Shown in pieces: positions 9,816 to 18,890 of a stretch of DNA of 64,000 bases. Position 1 is the first letter of the stretch. Each line of letters starts with the position of its first letter. The translations under genes and the position numbers were made by a program. The notes below the pieces were generated by a model. The model saw only the letters and a list, made by a program, of their open reading frames with translations. It did no database searches and had not been told where the DNA came from. Source of the stretch: Clostridia bacterium (GTDB lineage: Bacteria; Bacillota; Clostridia; Christensenellales; CAG-917); the NCBI GenBank assembly GCA_017618055.1, contig JAFZVB010000014.1, forward strand, positions 135,663 through 199,662, given 5' to 3'.

Positions 9816-9904
9816 CTAGAGCCTGATTTCGTTTATAAGCGATTTTAGACAAAACCCCAACAACTTATACGTTTCTCCCTTAAAATTCGTTGTATGGGCT
9901 CTAG
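9816..9904 (-). other. Foldable intergenic segment between topA and hslV
   Basis: Two nested inverted repeats close this 89-base segment. The outer arm CTAGAGCC (9816-9823) pairs with GGCTCTAG (9897-9904). An inner arm around 9830-9839 (CGTTTATAAG) pairs with CTTATACG (9864-9871) with a small bulge. There is no T-run like that of a terminator. It may be an RNA processing site, attenuator or small structured RNA; I do not recognise a known family. Confidence 0.4.
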
Positions 9905-9917
9905 TTGCCTTGAGAAG

Positions 9918-12053
9918 TTATTCTTCTTGCGGTCTTTCCACGTGCTTACACAATCTATTTGTGCAAACATAAATTGTTCCATCTTCCTTCTCTACGGCCT
10001 TCATAAATCCACCACAGGTTGGACAAAGTTTTGGTGCTGGTTTATCCCAAGTCATAAAATCACACTTAGGATTACTTGTATTATTTACACAACCATAATA
10101 TGTCTTTCCTGTTTTGGTTATTTTCTTTACTATACTTCCACCACATTTTGGACATGTACCAACTGGTTCTACTATCTTTTGGATGTGTTTACATCTTGGA
10201 TAATTAGAACAAGCTAGGAATTGTCCGTATTTGCCTTCTTTAACAAGCATAGGAGCACCACAAACACTACATGTGATATTAGAAACAATACCTTGTTGTT
10301 TTGGTGTTGGTGTTCCGTGTGCTTTGTCTAGCTCTTTCTTTAAATGTGGGTAATATTTAGAAACTAGTTCTAAACATGTCATATTGCCTTCTGCAATCTT
10401 ATCTAATGCACCTTCCATTCTTGCTGTGAATGTGAGGTCCATAATGTCTTTGAAGTTATTCTCCATATATTCACAGACTTCTTTTCCTAAATCTGTTGGA
10501 GATATAGACTTGCCTTTCTTTTCTGTATATTCTCTCTTAGAAAGAACTGTGATGATACTTGCATATGTACTTGGTCTGCCAATTCCATTTTCTTCCATTG
10601 CTCTAACTAAAGTTGCATCATTATATCTTTGTGGTGGCTTTGTGAACTTTTGTGTTGGCATAATCTTTTCCAAGAAAAGTTTTTCATTTTCTGTAAGATT
10701 TGGAAGAGTTTTCATTTCTTCGTCTTCATCATCTTTCTTTTCTTCTGTTACAGAATAGATTCTTGTGAAGCCTGGGAATTTAACAGATCTGCCTTTAACA
10801 ACAAAACCAAGTTTTTCTCCGTTTGTGCAATCTGCTTGGATATGAACGGACATTGTATTATACAATGCTGGAGTCATTTGGGATGCAAGATATCTCTCAT
10901 ATATAAGTGTGTAAAGCTTATAAAGTTGAGTTGGAAGTTGATCCTTTAATGATTCTGGTGTTCTATCTAAGTGTGTTGGACGAATTGCCTCGTGTGCATC
11001 TTGTGCAGCATCTGAAGTCTTATATTGGTTTCCTTTTGTTGGAACATACTCTGGTCCTAACTTCTCTTTTAAATAATTCAAAGTTAATGCTTGGAAATCT
11101 GGAGATGTTCTAACTGAGTCTGTACGGATATAAGTTACTAAAGCAATTAATTCGCCATTAGCAAGTTTTACACCTTCATATAATTGTTGTGCAACACGTG
11201 AAGTTTGGTCTGCTGTCATGTTAAGCTTTTGGCTTGCTTCTTGTTGCATTGTTGAAGTTGTGAATGGTGGTTGAGGATAAACTTTCTTAATAGATGAATC
11301 TATATGGTCTACCATATAATTTGCACCTTGCATTAAAGCTGTAACTTCTTTTGCTTGTTCTTCATTCTCAACTTTAATCTTCTTGCCATTTCTATCTGCA
11401 AGATTTGCTTTAAATGTATTAGACTTTGTCTTCTTTGCTAAATCTTTTGTTAAAGATGCAGCAATAACCCAGTATTCTTCTGGAACGAAAGCTTCTATTT
11501 CTTTCTCTCTATCTACTATCATTTTTAACGCTGCAGATTGAACACGACCAGCAGAAAGACCTGGTTTTAATTTTTTAGAAATAATTGGGGAAATTTTATA
11601 TCCAACTAGTCTGTCTAATAATCTTCTTGCTTGTTGAGAGTCTACCAAGTCCATATTAATGGATCTAGAATGATCTAAAGCATGTCTAATTACATTTTCT
11701 GTAATTTCGTTAAATTCAATTCTGCAATCTGGATCTTTGATTCCTAAAACTTCTTGTAAATGCCAAGATATAGATTCACCTTCTCTATCTGGGTCGGTTG
11801 CGAGGTAAACTTTAGAATATTTACCAGAGTTAATTTCGGCTTTCAAGTCGTCTACAATTTTCTTCTTATCTGGAGAAATTTGATACAAAGGAGCGAAATC
11901 ATGGTCTATGTCAATACCTAAAGATTTTGTTGGTAAATCTCTAACATGACCTTTAGTAGCCTTAACTACTGCATCTCCTTTTAAATACTTTTCAATAGTT
12001 GGCGCTTTTGATGGAGACTCAACTATAATTAAGCACTTTTTTTTGTCTGCCAT
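9918..12053 (-). CDS. topA: DNA topoisomerase I
   Basis: A type IA topoisomerase (711 residues) that relaxes negative supercoils. The N-terminal TOPRIM domain shows CLIIVESPSKAPTIEKYL and the metal motif DPDREGE. The catalytic tyrosine lies in ALVTYIRTDS. The C-terminus carries three four-cysteine zinc ribbons (starting CSVCGAPM, CPKCGGSI and CPTCGGFM). Full length for the family. It is the first gene of the leftward run; hslV and hslU follow, as in many Bacillota. AAGAAGG lies upstream of the ATG. About 210 bases of very AT-rich DNA precede it and probably hold its promoter. Confidence 0.97.
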   Translation of the reverse strand: MADKKKCLIIVESPSKAPTIEKYLKGDAVVKATKGHVRDLPTKSLGIDIDHDFAPLYQISPDKKKIVDDLKAEINSGKYSKVYLATDPDREGESISWHLQEVLGIKDPDCRIEFNEITENVIRHALDHSRSINMDLVDSQQARRLLDRLVGYKISPIISKKLKPGLSAGRVQSAALKMIVDREKEIEAFVPEEYWVIAASLTKDLAKKTKSNTFKANLADRNGKKIKVENEEQAKEVTALMQGANYMVDHIDSSIKKVYPQPPFTTSTMQQEASQKLNMTADQTSRVAQQLYEGVKLANGELIALVTYIRTDSVRTSPDFQALTLNYLKEKLGPEYVPTKGNQYKTSDAAQDAHEAIRPTHLDRTPESLKDQLPTQLYKLYTLIYERYLASQMTPALYNTMSVHIQADCTNGEKLGFVVKGRSVKFPGFTRIYSVTEEKKDDEDEEMKTLPNLTENEKLFLEKIMPTQKFTKPPQRYNDATLVRAMEENGIGRPSTYASIITVLSKREYTEKKGKSISPTDLGKEVCEYMENNFKDIMDLTFTARMEGALDKIAEGNMTCLELVSKYYPHLKKELDKAHGTPTPKQQGIVSNITCSVCGAPMLVKEGKYGQFLACSNYPRCKHIQKIVEPVGTCPKCGGSIVKKITKTGKTYYGCVNNTSNPKCDFMTWDKPAPKLCPTCGGFMKAVEKEDGTIYVCTNRLCKHVERPQEE

Positions 12054-12265
12054 ATATACCTTCTTTTCGTTATTACTACCCTATAAAATTTGCCATAATA
12101 ATTTATATATAATATATATAACTATAATGTGAGCAAATCTTTGTCTATTTAGGGTATCATTTACTACATAAAAAATCAATTATTTTATGTCCTATTTTTG
12201 ATACAGTTTTTGCTCAAATTATATTTGAATTTTCTATATTTTATTCCAAAAATATTAAAACATAA

Positions 12266-12799
12266 TTAAAAATCATACTTTCTTATGAAAGAGGATTTGC
12301 GATGTAATTCTGCAATGGCGGTGTGAATTTTTATATTCTCTTCTTCCAATCTTCTCACATTAATTTTGAATCTTTCTATTCTTTTTTGTAATCTACTCAA
12401 TTTATTCATATCATTTGCAATGTTTTCAAAAGCTAGCAAAAATCCTATATATTTATCATCTGGAGGAAATTCCAGCCCTAAAGACATAATTGAAACAACT
12501 ACACCGCACTTACTTAATATATACGGAAGATTATTGGGATTTACTACAAAATTTTTAAAACTATATATTTTTTCCGTCTCTTCCAACGTTAATGGATATC
12601 TACATTCTTTATCTAAGTCTTCTTCATGTTCTTCACACATATTATGATATTCCAAAGGATCCACTCCTAAAAACTCAGCAACATCTGTTTCCAACATTAC
12701 CAATTCATTTCTGACTAAATATATTTTTTCTTTGATTTCTTCTTTTATTAAATTAACTCTATTTTTATCTATTTTATTTTTCTTTGTTTTCTTTTTCAT
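12266..12799 (-). CDS. Unknown protein, third gene of an ATPase/TOPRIM-like module
   Basis: I do not recognise this family. The protein (about 177 residues from the ATG at 12799; a GTG start three codons earlier is possible) starts with a very basic segment (KKKTKKNKIDK). It looks largely helical, with a coiled-coil-like C-terminal third (LSRLQKRIERFKINVRRLEE). Its 5' end overlaps the 3' end of the TOPRIM-like gene by about 26 bases, so the two are probably translationally coupled. It may be an accessory subunit or sensor of the module. Low complexity of the N-terminus limits what can be said. Confidence 0.65.
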   Translation of the reverse strand: MKKKTKKNKIDKNRVNLIKEEIKEKIYLVRNELVMLETDVAEFLGVDPLEYHNMCEEHEEDLDKECRYPLTLEETEKIYSFKNFVVNPNNLPYILSKCGVVVSIMSLGLEFPPDDKYIGFLLAFENIANDMNKLSRLQKRIERFKINVRRLEEENIKIHTAIAELHRKSSFIRKYDF

Positions 12800-13328
12800 A
12801 TTTTTCACACCCCATTATCTTTTTAAAATAATTATTAAAAACAAGCATCAAATTACTTTTTCTTTTTGCTTGAATAGTAGCATCTAGTGATTTAATTATA
12901 GAATTATCTATTTCTTTTAAAGCACCAAACTTTTTGGCTTCTTTTACCTTATCCTTATCTTTGATTATCTTGCCTAAAAATACTTCTTCAACGTTTCTAC
13001 AAAACCAAACCAAATCATAATTATTCACAGCACAATACTGTGATATTTCTTCATTTAATGCTATATGTTTTGGATTAGTAAATATATCATCCGTATCTAT
13101 GCAATAAATAATGTGTATATTTGCAAAATTTTTGGATTTCTTTCTAATACTATCTAGAACTGTCTTGTTCTTATATTTATGTTTTCCATCCAAATAGACA
13201 TAGTCTATCTTTGTTTCATTATCTATTACATAGATTGTCTGTAAGATTTTGTTGATATAAAAAACATCTGTTTTAGATTTACTATTTGTTTCAACACATA
13301 CTAATAACAGCCTATTCGCTTGTTCCAT
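12774..13328 (-). CDS. TOPRIM/RloB-like protein next to an SMC-like ATPase
   Basis: The roughly 184-residue protein looks like a reduced TOPRIM fold. A hydrophobic strand and acidic residue (LLLVCVETNSKS) stand near the start. A later strand ends in the Asp-x-Asp motif IIYCIDTDD, and WFCRNVEEVFLG resembles the conserved third motif of RloB-type proteins. The assignment rests on motif reading only. Its start (ATG ending 13328) lies inside the 3' end of the upstream ATPase gene, 17 bases of overlap. ATPase plus TOPRIM pairs of this layout occur in OLD/Gabija, RloAB, AbiL and PARIS anti-phage systems; which one this resembles most cannot be told here. Confidence 0.6.
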   Translation of the reverse strand: MEQANRLLLVCVETNSKSKTDVFYINKILQTIYVIDNETKIDYVYLDGKHKYKNKTVLDSIRKKSKNFANIHIIYCIDTDDIFTNPKHIALNEEISQYCAVNNYDLVWFCRNVEEVFLGKIIKDKDKVKEAKKFGALKEIDNSIIKSLDATIQAKRKSNLMLVFNNYFKKIMGCEKYEKENKEK

Positions 13329-14583
13329 CTCCAAATACCCCTAAGAAACTAAATGACTCGATATTAAATGGTGAATATTTAATAACGCCCTTTCTGTATA
13401 CGCTAGATGCAGAACTGTTCCCCATTTGTACCCAAGAAGTAATCTTTGAATCTTCAGATAAAAAATCTATTGAGTATTTGCCCTTTTGTAAAACATCCAT
13501 TGGTCCAAGATTGTGAGTTGTAAATACAAATTGCCCATCAGAGTATTCTCTTATGTAGTCAACTAATTTAATGAGAACAACATCATGAATATTTGCATCA
13601 AACTCATCAATAAAAACTATTTTTCCTTCATCCGCATCACGAATGGAGGCATATAAGTCCATCATTTTTTTTATTCCGGAACTTTCATATTTTCTTGCAA
13701 TTCTTCTCCCATCTTTATAAACAAGAGTTAATGTGCATATGTATTTATCATTTTTTTCTTCCTTTACTATATCAATGTACTCTAAATCATCTTTAAAGAC
13801 TTTTAAAAATCTAGTTAAATTACCTATTCTCTTTTCAAATAGATTATAAAATGATTTAGGAACAAGATAATCATTCTTTTGGCTATCTAAATATTGTGTG
13901 TTTAAATCATCTACTTTGTTAAAGTAGTTATCATATGAATTAAACATTGCTCTTATATTTAAGGCAAAGTTCCATACAGTTGAAATTTTACTATATACTG
14001 AGCTATCTTCCTTTTTAGAAGGTCTATATGTTATGAAATTGCTAAACGCAATAGATGGAACAGACTGTGTTTTTAATAGATTCTTTGTCATATCATAGAG
14101 GTCTTTGCTTTTGCACAAAGTCAATTCCCCTTCTATAACGCTATAAATATTCTGCCATTTTGAATTATCATTTAATCTTGTTCCATGTAATTCTTTTAAT
14201 TCCTCAGAGGAAATATATGCTTTTCCATTATCATTTTTGACAACTATAGAATGCAATAATACTCTTTTCGGAATACTATCTTCACATTCGGCAAAAGTCA
14301 TTGTAATACTAAAAGTAGATGTTAATTGATTGATTAAATTTTCTAGCAAACCATTGCTGTTAGATATAGTAATAAAATCTCTTTCTAGAACAAGACTCTT
14401 ATATAAAGCAACAGCACAAACTATACCTGTTTTACCAGAACCATTTGATCCATAAATAGCTTTTACATTATTTGTTCTAACATTAATTGTCTTTGAAAGA
14501 ATTTTGTTGCTAAATTGTAATTCAATCTCTTTATCTAAATTCTTAATTCCAGACAACTTCATAGATAATAGTACAAAACTCAT
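13312..14583 (-). CDS. SMC/ABC-like AAA ATPase (AAA_15/AAA_21 type)
   Basis: The 423-residue protein has Walker A AIYGSNGSGKTG near the N-terminus, a long middle region, a signature-like YESSGIKKMMDLY, Walker B KIVFIDEFDANIH, and an H-loop FVFTTHNLGPMD. This is the RecF/OLD-like layout of anti-phage ATPases. I start it at the ATG ending at 14583, preceded by AAGGAGG; the longer frame from 14646 runs through the promoter. It heads a three-gene unit with the overlapping TOPRIM-like gene and the helical protein behind it. A well-matched promoter lies directly upstream. Confidence 0.85.
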   Translation of the reverse strand: MSFVLLSMKLSGIKNLDKEIELQFSNKILSKTINVRTNNVKAIYGSNGSGKTGIVCAVALYKSLVLERDFITISNSNGLLENLINQLTSTFSITMTFAECEDSIPKRVLLHSIVVKNDNGKAYISSEELKELHGTRLNDNSKWQNIYSVIEGELTLCKSKDLYDMTKNLLKTQSVPSIAFSNFITYRPSKKEDSSVYSKISTVWNFALNIRAMFNSYDNYFNKVDDLNTQYLDSQKNDYLVPKSFYNLFEKRIGNLTRFLKVFKDDLEYIDIVKEEKNDKYICTLTLVYKDGRRIARKYESSGIKKMMDLYASIRDADEGKIVFIDEFDANIHDVVLIKLVDYIREYSDGQFVFTTHNLGPMDVLQKGKYSIDFLSEDSKITSWVQMGNSSASSVYRKGVIKYSPFNIESFSFLGVFGDGTSE

Positions 14584-14614
14584 AATCAATATACCTCCTT
14601 TTAGGCTTAACTTT

Positions 14615-14643
14615 ATTATAGAATAATACAAATCTTTTGTAAA
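14615..14643 (-). promoter_or_regulatory. Sigma-A type promoter for the 12.3-14.6 kb module
   Basis: On the minus strand, TTTACA (14638-14643) and TATAAT (14615-14620) are separated by 17 bases, about 25 bases before a strong ribosome binding site. The module therefore has its own promoter, independent of the signal peptidase gene upstream. Confidence 0.7.
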
Positions 14644-14796
14644 CAATTATTTTACATTTTGTATAGTTAATGTACTAAAAATGGGATATATACTAAAAAT
14701 ATGCATTAAAATATTGAGTTTTTCGTATTTTTGTGTATAAAAAATCGTCTCCTCAAACCGAGAAAAGAACAATTATACCATCTTTTTTATCTATTA

Positions 14797-15831
14797 TTAT
14801 CCTTGGAATCCACCTATGTCAGACTCTTCAAAATCTGAGTAGTCTATCATATCTTCAAGTGTAGGTGCAGACTTTGGAAGTACGGATGTATCATAAGATA
14901 CTTCAACTGGTTTAAGTCTAAATGGAGGAACATATTTTACAGCTTCCTCTTTTATCTCTTGTGTTGCACCAGCTTGTGGTCCTTGCTTTAAAAGATCTTG
15001 AATTCTTTGTTGTATTCTGTGCTCTTCTTCAAGCTTTGCTTTATCTATTTCTTGCTGTTCTCTTGCGGCAGCAGCTGCCCTTTGTGCTTCATCTAGTTTG
15101 AACATTTCTTCTTCTATGTTCTCTAGTTCTTTTTCATTATCTCCTGGCAACTGATTTCCGTTTAATTTCTCAATGTAATCCTCTGCAATCTTCTTTCTTT
15201 GATCTTCTGAAAGTACAATTCCTTCTTCTTTAACATCTCTCATCCTATCCATTACTATTCCAGCTATGAATAATCCAAAGATTATTAGAAGTGGGAGAAC
15301 AATACATACAAAGTATCCAGCGAAACCAGAAAGCATAAATGTAAATACGTGCATTGTACGTACATACTTTGCTTTTATATTCTTAGGATATAAAACCCAG
15401 TTATCTTGTTCAACAGTTGGATTATCTCCTTTTGTATAGAAACCAATTTTGTTTCCAAGAGCATCTGTATTATAACCAACTATTCTATGTGTAATGTTTT
15501 GTCCAGCAAGTGGACCAGAAGGTGCAACGAAGGTTATAACATCACCATAATTAAGTTCGTTTACATCTGTAACAGCCTTACACATAATAACTTCTTTAGG
15601 CTTGATTGTTGGGTCCATGGAATCTGTTGCAACATAGAAGAAATTGTATCCTAATACTTGTACGTCTTTACCTTGTCTCTTCTGAAGAACAACAACTACA
15701 ACAGCAGCAACAACAATTAAGAAAACCAATACCTCAACGATGGTTGAAATAATATCAAAGATTTTTCTTCCTTTGGATTTTGGTCTTTGATGTTTCTTAG
15801 GTTTAATGCTTTGCTTTGTTAAATCTTCCAT
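14797..15831 (-). CDS. ER-type (SipW-like) signal peptidase I with long tail
   Basis: A membrane signal peptidase of the Ser-His (ER/SipW) type. The nucleophile is Ser71 in YVATDSMDPTIKP. His115 in NITHRIVGY replaces the lysine of ordinary Lep-type enzymes, and GDVITF and YTKGDNP complete the family boxes. Membrane segments lie at about 25-49 and 160-190. Unlike usual SipW (about 190 residues) the protein is 344 long, with a tail of about 145 residues rich in Glu, Gln and Ala. The start of the tail (LSEDQRKKIAEDYIEKL) resembles the tail of the other signal peptidase of this locus. It is 56 bases downstream of the DUF2357 gene. Confidence 0.88.
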   Translation of the reverse strand: MEDLTKQSIKPKKHQRPKSKGRKIFDIISTIVEVLVFLIVVAAVVVVVLQKRQGKDVQVLGYNFFYVATDSMDPTIKPKEVIMCKAVTDVNELNYGDVITFVAPSGPLAGQNITHRIVGYNTDALGNKIGFYTKGDNPTVEQDNWVLYPKNIKAKYVRTMHVFTFMLSGFAGYFVCIVLPLLIIFGLFIAGIVMDRMRDVKEEGIVLSEDQRKKIAEDYIEKLNGNQLPGDNEKELENIEEEMFKLDEAQRAAAAAREQQEIDKAKLEEEHRIQQRIQDLLKQGPQAGATQEIKEEAVKYVPPFRLKPVEVSYDTSVLPKSAPTLEDMIDYSDFEESDIGGFQG

Positions 15832-15850
15832 AAACTCAATTTATTATATA

Positions 15851-15879
15851 AATTGAAACCCCCAATTTTTAGGAGTTTG
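15851..15879 (-). terminator. Weak hairpin after the DUF2357 gene
   Basis: AAACTCC and GGGGTTT can pair (one G-T) on the minus strand, followed by a loose T-rich stretch. It may partly reduce transcription into the second signal peptidase gene. Confidence 0.35.
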
Positions 15880-15887
15880 CAATTATA

Positions 15888-18863
15888 TTATTCGTCATCA
15901 TTTTCGTCTTTATTTTCTATTCCAAAATTGCCTAAAGCGTTTTGGATAGAGCCAAAGTCTACTGGCAAATCTCCTACACTAACCTTCGTTTCATCTATTG
16001 GTTTAAAGGTCTTTTGCCTACCAGATTTCTTTGAATATTTTTGATTTATTGTTGTTGGAGAAAGTGCATTAGGATCTCTCTTTGTTGTTGGTTTTGCTTC
16101 ATGTGTTACAACAACTGGAACTACTGCAGGTTGAACTTGTTCTTCTACAGATTTTTCCTCTTTCTTCTTTCTCTCTTTCTTTGGTTTTTCTGGTTTAATT
16201 TCTACAGATTGACCGTATGGATCTTGTACTGGTTCATTGTATCCAAGTTTGCCAAGATTTGCTCTTTGAGCACCAAATGTGTTACCAAGTAAGTCTCTTG
16301 TACTTAATCTATCTACAGGTGTATCTCCTACTCCAACTTTGCTTTCGTCTACAGGTTTATACACGTGTGTTTGCTTTGCAATTAAAGATGCTTGTTGTGC
16401 TTTCTTTCCTCTTTGTGTGGTGATAGCCCAAGGATCTTTTTTAACTTCTGGCTTTGGTTGTTCAACCTTTGGTTGAATTGTGCCCATTAGAGGAATATTA
16501 TCTTCATAATTATCCTCAGTATCCTCTTCTCCTAAACCTCTATATCTAGGAGCATTTGCATCTGTATGAAGTGTGAATCCGAGACCTGTATCGTCTAGTC
16601 CAGCAAAGCCTAAATTATACTTAACTGGAGCATCTCCAACTTGAGATTTCTTGATATCTACAGGCTTGAATGTCTTAATTGTCTTAACAGAAGGAACACT
16701 CTTTTCTACCTTCTTAACACCTGGTCTTTCTGCCCATGGGTTGAAGTCTTCTGGAGATGGTGTAAGTGTTGGAACTTGAATTGGTTCTGGTTTCTCTTCT
16801 TCTTTTACAACTGGAACTACAGGAGCCATTCTCTTGAAACCTGTCATGGAGAATCCATATGCAGAACCTGTTAAATCTCCCTTTAGACCATAGTCTACAG
16901 GTGCATTACCAACTCCAACCTTTCTTTCATCCACAGGCCTGAAGTTTCTCATTGCTCTCTTTGGCTTGGAGGTTGGTTTTTCTATTTCTTCTGCAGCCTT
17001 CTTTGCCTTTTCTATAGCAAGTTCTTCTTCTGTCTTTGGTGTTTCTTCTACAACTTCTTCTTGAACTTCTTCTGGTTTATCTGCAACTACATTAATAGGT
17101 GCTTCTTGAACTGGTGTTTCCTCTACTTCTGGGACTTCAAATTCGTTAATACCTTCAACCTCACCAGTTGTCATGTTAAGACGTCCTAAGAGAATTAATC
17201 TCTTAGCTCTTTCCATTTCGTCTATTTCTCTACGAATTCTATCTAAATCTTTGTCTTCAAAGTCTAGTTTTTCGTTCTTATCAAAGAATAATTCTGGATG
17301 GTTTTCTGCAAATGAACCTGTTCCGAATAGAGACCTTGCTGCTTGGTCTTGGTTGAACTTATCTCTAAGAGATGGCATGCCAAATAGTTCGGCTTCTCTG
17401 TCTCTTTGTTCTTTGAGAGCATTTGCTCTTCTGTCCAAGTCTTCTTGTCTCTTTCTTCTGAGTTCTTCTTGTCTTTCTTTTTCAAGTTCTTCTTGTTTAA
17501 TTGCCCTATATGAGATAAGACAGCGGTCTATTGCGTCTTTAATACGGTTAATTTCTGTTTGTCTTAATCTATCTTCTTCTGGGCGTTTATATAACTTACG
17601 AACATCAAAGAGGTTTTGGTCAAACTTCTCAGCATCTGGTTCTTCATCCATATCTGGAAGATCTTTAGGGGGAGCTGGAGTTTCTAGGTCTCTATCTACT
17701 TCCTTTTCTTTTTCAACCTCTTTTTCTACTTCTTCTTGTTCTTTTTCCTTCTCTTCTGGAGGTTTTTCGGCCTCAGTTGGTTCTTCTTTTACTTCCTCTT
17801 CCTTCTCTGCCTCATTCTTTAGTTCATCCTCATCTGCCTTTTGAGAATATTCGTCATGTTGAACATTGTCTGCTTTGAAGTCCATTTCACCAAGTTTGAT
17901 GAAATCTGCAAAAGCAGCATCTTCCATATCAAAGTCTGTTTCGTGCTCGTCATACATACTCTCAAAGAGCATTGTATTAAGAGTTACCATATCCTTTAAT
18001 TGTTCAACATTTTCTGAGGTGAGGTCTAAATCTGTAATATCATCACTAGCATTAAAACCAGCAGTAACGTTATAAGTTTCAATGAACTGCCAAAGAACTA
18101 GAGCCTTTTTGAAGTTAGGTTCCTTTAAGATAACGTTTGTTCTTGTAATAGGAGGTCTAACTGGAGCAGAGTTTCTCATTTGCTTTGCAAATGGTGATGA
18201 CAAGAAGTCTGTAATAATACGGTCCATTCTTGCAATACGTTCAATCTTCTCCATAGTCTCTGGGTCCAATCTCATGACTTCATCAAAGCCGAGTTGAGCC
18301 ATATATTGAGAACGATATGTTACCTTTTTCTTTGGGAGTGAGAATTTAGATTCAGCATCTAATTCAAGAACGTCTTGTGTAGCACTAGCCTTTTTAATTT
18401 TATCATAACGCATAGTTACGAAGTCTTTAACCTTCAAAAGTAGCGTATAGATAAATCTATTTTCGTAAATTTCGAAAGATTCTTCCTTTGTAATATTCAA
18501 GATTTTAGAAGGAATAACCGTACCATCTTCTTCAACCTTTGAAATCATGTTAGTATGCTGAGCAAGGTGTTTAACAGATTCTGTTGAGATTGAACGAGCA
18601 AGAGATACGTCCACGATATCTTCTTCTTGAACGATGAACTTACGAGGATTTCTAACGATATGGTCTAGATTTGGAAGAATACCTTCAATGGTATCAATCC
18701 AGTCTACTGAAATTTCTTGAATTAACTTTTTTCTTTGGAGTTTGAATGAATTGGCACCGTTTTTAACCCTATCACGGTACTGTTCATAGAACTGTTCTCC
18801 TGAAAGAACAGAAACTATCTTCTTTGCATACTGCATATACTGTTCACGAGTTATACCAGCCAC
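15888..18863 (-). CDS. DUF2357 (McrC-side) protein with long repeat-bearing tail
   Basis: The 991-residue protein begins with a DUF2357-like domain (about 1-330). Diagnostic stretches are NPRKFIVQEEDIVDVSLARS, ESVKHLAQHT, GTVIPSKIL and ESFEIYENRFIYTLL. DUF2357 proteins normally pair with McrB-like ATPases and end in a PD-(D/E)xK nuclease; here I see no nuclease motif. Instead come a Glu/Lys/Pro-rich region (about 350-420), a charged coiled-coil stretch (about 450-600), and four copies of a motif like F-K-P-V-D-x-x-K-V-G-V-G-x-x-P-V near residues 640, 730, 833 and 951. No membrane segment is seen. The start is GTG with GGAGA at good spacing. The partner ATPase is 27 bases upstream. Confidence 0.75.
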   Translation of the reverse strand: MAGITREQYMQYAKKIVSVLSGEQFYEQYRDRVKNGANSFKLQRKKLIQEISVDWIDTIEGILPNLDHIVRNPRKFIVQEEDIVDVSLARSISTESVKHLAQHTNMISKVEEDGTVIPSKILNITKEESFEIYENRFIYTLLLKVKDFVTMRYDKIKKASATQDVLELDAESKFSLPKKKVTYRSQYMAQLGFDEVMRLDPETMEKIERIARMDRIITDFLSSPFAKQMRNSAPVRPPITRTNVILKEPNFKKALVLWQFIETYNVTAGFNASDDITDLDLTSENVEQLKDMVTLNTMLFESMYDEHETDFDMEDAAFADFIKLGEMDFKADNVQHDEYSQKADEDELKNEAEKEEEVKEEPTEAEKPPEEKEKEQEEVEKEVEKEKEVDRDLETPAPPKDLPDMDEEPDAEKFDQNLFDVRKLYKRPEEDRLRQTEINRIKDAIDRCLISYRAIKQEELEKERQEELRRKRQEDLDRRANALKEQRDREAELFGMPSLRDKFNQDQAARSLFGTGSFAENHPELFFDKNEKLDFEDKDLDRIRREIDEMERAKRLILLGRLNMTTGEVEGINEFEVPEVEETPVQEAPINVVADKPEEVQEEVVEETPKTEEELAIEKAKKAAEEIEKPTSKPKRAMRNFRPVDERKVGVGNAPVDYGLKGDLTGSAYGFSMTGFKRMAPVVPVVKEEEKPEPIQVPTLTPSPEDFNPWAERPGVKKVEKSVPSVKTIKTFKPVDIKKSQVGDAPVKYNLGFAGLDDTGLGFTLHTDANAPRYRGLGEEDTEDNYEDNIPLMGTIQPKVEQPKPEVKKDPWAITTQRGKKAQQASLIAKQTHVYKPVDESKVGVGDTPVDRLSTRDLLGNTFGAQRANLGKLGYNEPVQDPYGQSVEIKPEKPKKERKKKEEKSVEEQVQPAVVPVVVTHEAKPTTKRDPNALSPTTINQKYSKKSGRQKTFKPIDETKVSVGDLPVDFGSIQNALGNFGIENKDENDDE

Positions 18864-18890
18864 AAGTCTTTCTCCAAATTCTAATATATA

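Noticed and set aside
17173-17844. Plus-strand open frame of 223 codons, Ser/Leu-rich
   Set aside because: It is the complement of the Glu/Lys-rich part of the DUF2357 gene; composition follows from the opposite strand, with no sensible start site.
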